From NCBI RefSeq assembly GCF_001598915.1, contig NZ_BDAP01000002.1, positions 1 through 64,000 of the forward strand: 64,000 nucleotides of DNA, given 5' to 3'. Under the pieces are notes generated by a model that saw only the letters and a program-made list of their open reading frames with translations, did not search any database and was not told the origin of the DNA. The translations under genes and the position numbers were made by a program. Positions 61,598 to 64,000 of the stretch are shown here, piece after piece; the first letter of the stretch is position 1, and the number at the start of each line of letters is the position of its first letter. The DNA comes from Williamsia muralis NBRC 105860. GTDB taxonomy: Bacteria; Actinomycetota; Actinomycetes; Mycobacteriales; Mycobacteriaceae.

Positions 61598-63504
61598 TGG
61601 CCGACCCCCGGCAGATCTCTGATCGATACGAACTGGGCGAGACTCTCGGTTTCGGCGGTATGTCCGAGGTCCACCTCGCGCGTGACCTGCTCCTGCACCG
61701 CGATGTGGCCATCAAGGTGTTGCGTGCCGATCTGGCCCGCGACCCTACGTTCTACCTGCGCTTTCGGCGTGAGGCGCAGAATGCGGCGGCCCTCAATCAC
61801 CCGACGATCGTCCAGGTCTTCGACACCGGCGAGGCCACCACCCCGGAGGGGCCGCTGCCGTACATCGTGATGGAGTTCGTCGACGGCGAAACCTTGCGAG
61901 ACGTTCTGCGCGCCGAGGGGTACATCAAGCCTCGACAGGCGATGACGTGGGTCGCTGACGTGGCTGCGGCACTACATTTCTCACACCAGAACGGCATCGT
62001 TCACCGGGACGTGAAGCCGGCGAACGTGATGATCGACAAGTCCGGCGCGGTGAAGGTGATGGACTTCGGCATCGCCCGCGTGCTGGCCGACACCGGCAAC
62101 TCCGTGACCCAGACCGCGGCCGTCATCGGCACCGCTCAGTACCTGTCACCCGAGCAGGCCCGCGGCGAGAGCGTCGATGCCCGCAGCGACGTCTACTCGC
62201 TGGGCTGTGTGCTGTTCGAGCTGCTGACCGGCGAACCGCCGTTCACCGGCGACTCACCGGTGGCCGTTGCCTACCAACATGTGCGTGAAGATCCCCCGAC
62301 CCCGTCGTCGGTACGCGAGGGAGTGCCGCACGAGCTGGATTCCGTGGTTCTCAAGGCCATGAGCAAGAACCCGGCCAACCGCTACCAATCGGCGTCCGAG
62401 ATGCGGTCGGATCTGATGAAGGTGCTCGCCGGCGGCAAACCGAGTGCTCCGATCGTGATGTCGGACGAGGACCGCACCGCGCTGATCGACACCGGTCCTC
62501 GGGCGCGTGTCTCCCGCGTCGGGCCGGCGGGCACCAGTCACCGCCGCGATGATGATGACGACGACTCGCAGACGCGACGCAAGGCTCTCAAGTTCGCCGG
62601 ATTCGGTGTGCTCGCGGCCTTGGTGATCGCTGCCGTGACCCTGTTGCTGCTGCGTCCCTGGGCGTCGGATGTGACGCCGCAGGTGTCGATCCCACGAGTC
62701 ACCGACATGTCGGCGGTTGACGCAAAGGCCGAACTCGAGCGGATGGGGTTCCGCGTGAATCAACGCGACGAGCCGAGCCCGACCGTCGCGGTCGGTGCAC
62801 CCACCCGCACCACTCCGGGTGAAGGTGTGAAGGTCGACAAGGGAGCCACCGTCACCCTGTACGTCTCCACCGGCCCACTGCGGCAACAGATCCCAGATCT
62901 GCGTGGTCGGACATTGGCGGAAGCGACTGCGGAGCTGGGCAATCTGGGATTCACCAACACCCGGTCGATCGAGGTGTCCTCCACCGCCGACCTCAAGGGC
63001 AAAGTGGTCGCCACCGCACCTGCCGCACGCAGTACGCAGGCGGTCACCGAGCTGATCACCATCCAGGTCGGCACCGGACCACGCAAGGTCACCGTCCCCG
63101 ACCTCACCGGTCAGCGCGAAGCGCAGGCGCGGACGAATCTCGACCAGCTCAACCTCGACATAGCCGTGGTTGCCACCGATTCGGAGTTGCCGTCGGGCAC
63201 GGTGATCAGCTCATCGCCGAACGCCGGCGAGGTGGTCGACGAGCGCAGTGTCGTGCAGGTGACCATCAGCCGCGGCAACATGTTCGTGGTGCCCGATCTG
63301 CGCGGCCGGACGGCGGCGCAGGCCCAGACGATCCTGACGTCTGCAGGGTGGGAACGAACCACCCTCACCACTGTGCAGCGCAACGTGCCGCTGGGCAGCC
63401 CCGACGACGAGAAGGTCCTCGAACAGGCTCCCGTGGCCGGCAGTCTCCTCCGCAAGGACGCGGCGGTGTCGATCACGGTCGGACGGGCAAGCCTGCTTCC
63501 CTGA
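61597..63504 (+). CDS. pknB: PknB: PASTA-domain Ser/Thr protein kinase
   Basis: The 635-residue kinase has Lys40, HRD 136-138, DFG 156-158 and activation-loop Thr171/Thr173, the same numbering as M. tuberculosis PknB. A juxtamembrane region with an Asp run (318-323) precedes one membrane helix (about 333-352). Four PASTA repeats follow (roughly 363-428, 429-496, 497-563 and 564-635). The repeats bind muropeptides or lipid II, coupling growth signals to phosphorylation of division and cell-wall enzymes. It is the last gene of the operon. Confidence 0.96.
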   Translation: MADPRQISDRYELGETLGFGGMSEVHLARDLLLHRDVAIKVLRADLARDPTFYLRFRREAQNAAALNHPTIVQVFDTGEATTPEGPLPYIVMEFVDGETLRDVLRAEGYIKPRQAMTWVADVAAALHFSHQNGIVHRDVKPANVMIDKSGAVKVMDFGIARVLADTGNSVTQTAAVIGTAQYLSPEQARGESVDARSDVYSLGCVLFELLTGEPPFTGDSPVAVAYQHVREDPPTPSSVREGVPHELDSVVLKAMSKNPANRYQSASEMRSDLMKVLAGGKPSAPIVMSDEDRTALIDTGPRARVSRVGPAGTSHRRDDDDDDSQTRRKALKFAGFGVLAALVIAAVTLLLLRPWASDVTPQVSIPRVTDMSAVDAKAELERMGFRVNQRDEPSPTVAVGAPTRTTPGEGVKVDKGATVTLYVSTGPLRQQIPDLRGRTLAEATAELGNLGFTNTRSIEVSSTADLKGKVVATAPAARSTQAVTELITIQVGTGPRKVTVPDLTGQREAQARTNLDQLNLDIAVVATDSELPSGTVISSSPNAGEVVDERSVVQVTISRGNMFVVPDLRGRTAAQAQTILTSAGWERTTLTTVQRNVPLGSPDDEKVLEQAPVAGSLLRKDAAVSITVGRASLLP

Positions 63505-63564
63505 CCACGGGAAGACCGCAGTCACCCCGATCCATCCGACAACGAGGATCGGCCCGGGTGGTCG

Positions 63565-64000
63565 TCAGCCGAGCGCTGCGGCCACCTGCGCTTCGAGGGT
63601 GCTGACCTGTCCATCGGGGACGGTCATGCCGCACACGGTCAGCCAGTTCGCCAGCATCCGGTGCCCGCCCTGGGTCAGCACGCTCTCCGGATGGAACTGC
63701 ACACCGTGGATGGGGAGTTCGCGGTGCTTCATGGCCATTACGATGCCGCTCTCGGTGTGCGCGGTCACCTGGATCTCGGCCGGGATCGTCTCGGGTAACA
63801 CGGTGAGGGAGTGGTACCTGGTTGCCGTGAACGGATTGGGCAGGCCCGCCAGAACGCCATCTGCGTCGTCGTCGTGCGTGACCAACGAGGTCTTGCCGTG
63901 CAGCAGTTCTGGCGCGCGGTCCACGGTGGCACCGAAGGCCGCGCCGATCGCCTGATGGCCCAGACACACGCCGAGCAGAGGGGTGCCCTGGTCGGCCGCA
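63565..64000 (-). CDS. trpG: Glutamine amidotransferase, TrpG/PabA type, N-terminus cut by window edge
   Basis: The minus strand is open from base 64000 and contains [14 protein letters not shown], with the nucleophilic Cys in the canonical GxCLGHQ elbow, and the His-Pro-Glu of the triad in [10 protein letters not shown]. It supplies ammonia to an anthranilate or aminodeoxychorismate synthase. In M. tuberculosis the gene beside pknB at this locus is annotated trpG; a PabA role is equally possible because no trpE or pabB is visible. It converges on pknB with 60 bp between the stops. Confidence 0.9.
   Translation of the reverse strand, partial: AADQGTPLLGVCLGHQAIGAAFGATVDRAPELLHGKTSLVTHDDDADGVLAGLPNPFTATRYHSLTVLPETIPAEIQVTAHTESGIVMAMKHRELPIHGVQFHPESVLTQGGHRMLANWLTVCGMTVPDGQVSTLEAQVAAALG

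Noticed and set aside
53364-64000. Presence of the chromosomal origin, given the pkn cluster's usual position
   Set aside because: No DnaA-box cluster, dnaA, dnaN or A+T-rich unwinding region is visible; the origin is probably several kilobases beyond the right edge.

Overview
The window comes from a high-G+C actinobacterium of the order Mycobacteriales, most likely Gordonia or a close relative. The evidence is the fhaA-fhaB-pstP-rodA-pbpA-pknA-pknB cluster next to a tRNA-Leu gene and a trpG/pabA-type glutamine amidotransferase, an order known from mycobacterial chromosomes close to the origin. An Lsr2-type nucleoid protein, a Ddn-like F420-dependent enzyme, an MMPL exporter and many GTG starts agree with this. 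The genus is inferred from sequence feel, not from a search.

Left part (1-11,800). A thioesterase fragment, a small ABM-domain protein and a two-gene ABC-2 exporter are followed by a FetB-like permease. Next comes a compact catabolic regulon. Four translationally coupled minus-strand genes encode a Gfo/Idh/MocA dehydrogenase, a DUF993 TIM-barrel protein, an AP2-type TIM-barrel isomerase/epimerase and glycerate kinase. A divergent LacI-family repressor follows, then a three-gene NitT/TauT-type ABC importer. The same 14-bp near-palindrome lies on both sides of the repressor gene, tying both operons into one apparent regulon. The substrate is unknown; this is the best candidate in the window for an undescribed pathway.

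Middle part (11,800-53,300). This is an accessory mosaic. It holds LysR/YnfM-like MFS, a glucose-6-phosphate dehydrogenase, a D-aminoacylase-like amidohydrolase coupled to an NTF2-like protein, and two small stress-type genes with SigF-like promoters (a 65-aa acidic protein and a PRC-barrel/DUF2382 protein). It also holds aldehyde dehydrogenase plus DUF779, TetR plus a DHA2 exporter, an orphan UbiA prenyltransferase, a second DHA2 exporter, an acyl-CoA synthetase and an SDR paired with a dihydrodipicolinate-reductase-like dehydrogenase. Further on are a three-PAS GGDEF protein, a methyltransferase, a lower-G+C stretch ending in an Lsr2 paralogue, a GAF-domain regulator and an MMPL exporter divergent from a NarL/DesR-type two-component system. 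Small enzymes follow, including a candidate alarmone hydrolase. No insertion sequence, phage gene or CRISPR array was seen.

Right part (53,300-64,000). After a tRNA-Leu(CAG) with a clear intrinsic terminator comes the cell-growth and Ser/Thr phosphorylation operon. Its genes overlap by 1-4 bases or are separated by a few bases from fhaB onward. It links two PASTA/Thr-rich kinases, their phosphatase, two FHA proteins and the RodA-PbpA peptidoglycan synthase pair. The window ends inside a glutamine amidotransferase gene on the opposite strand.
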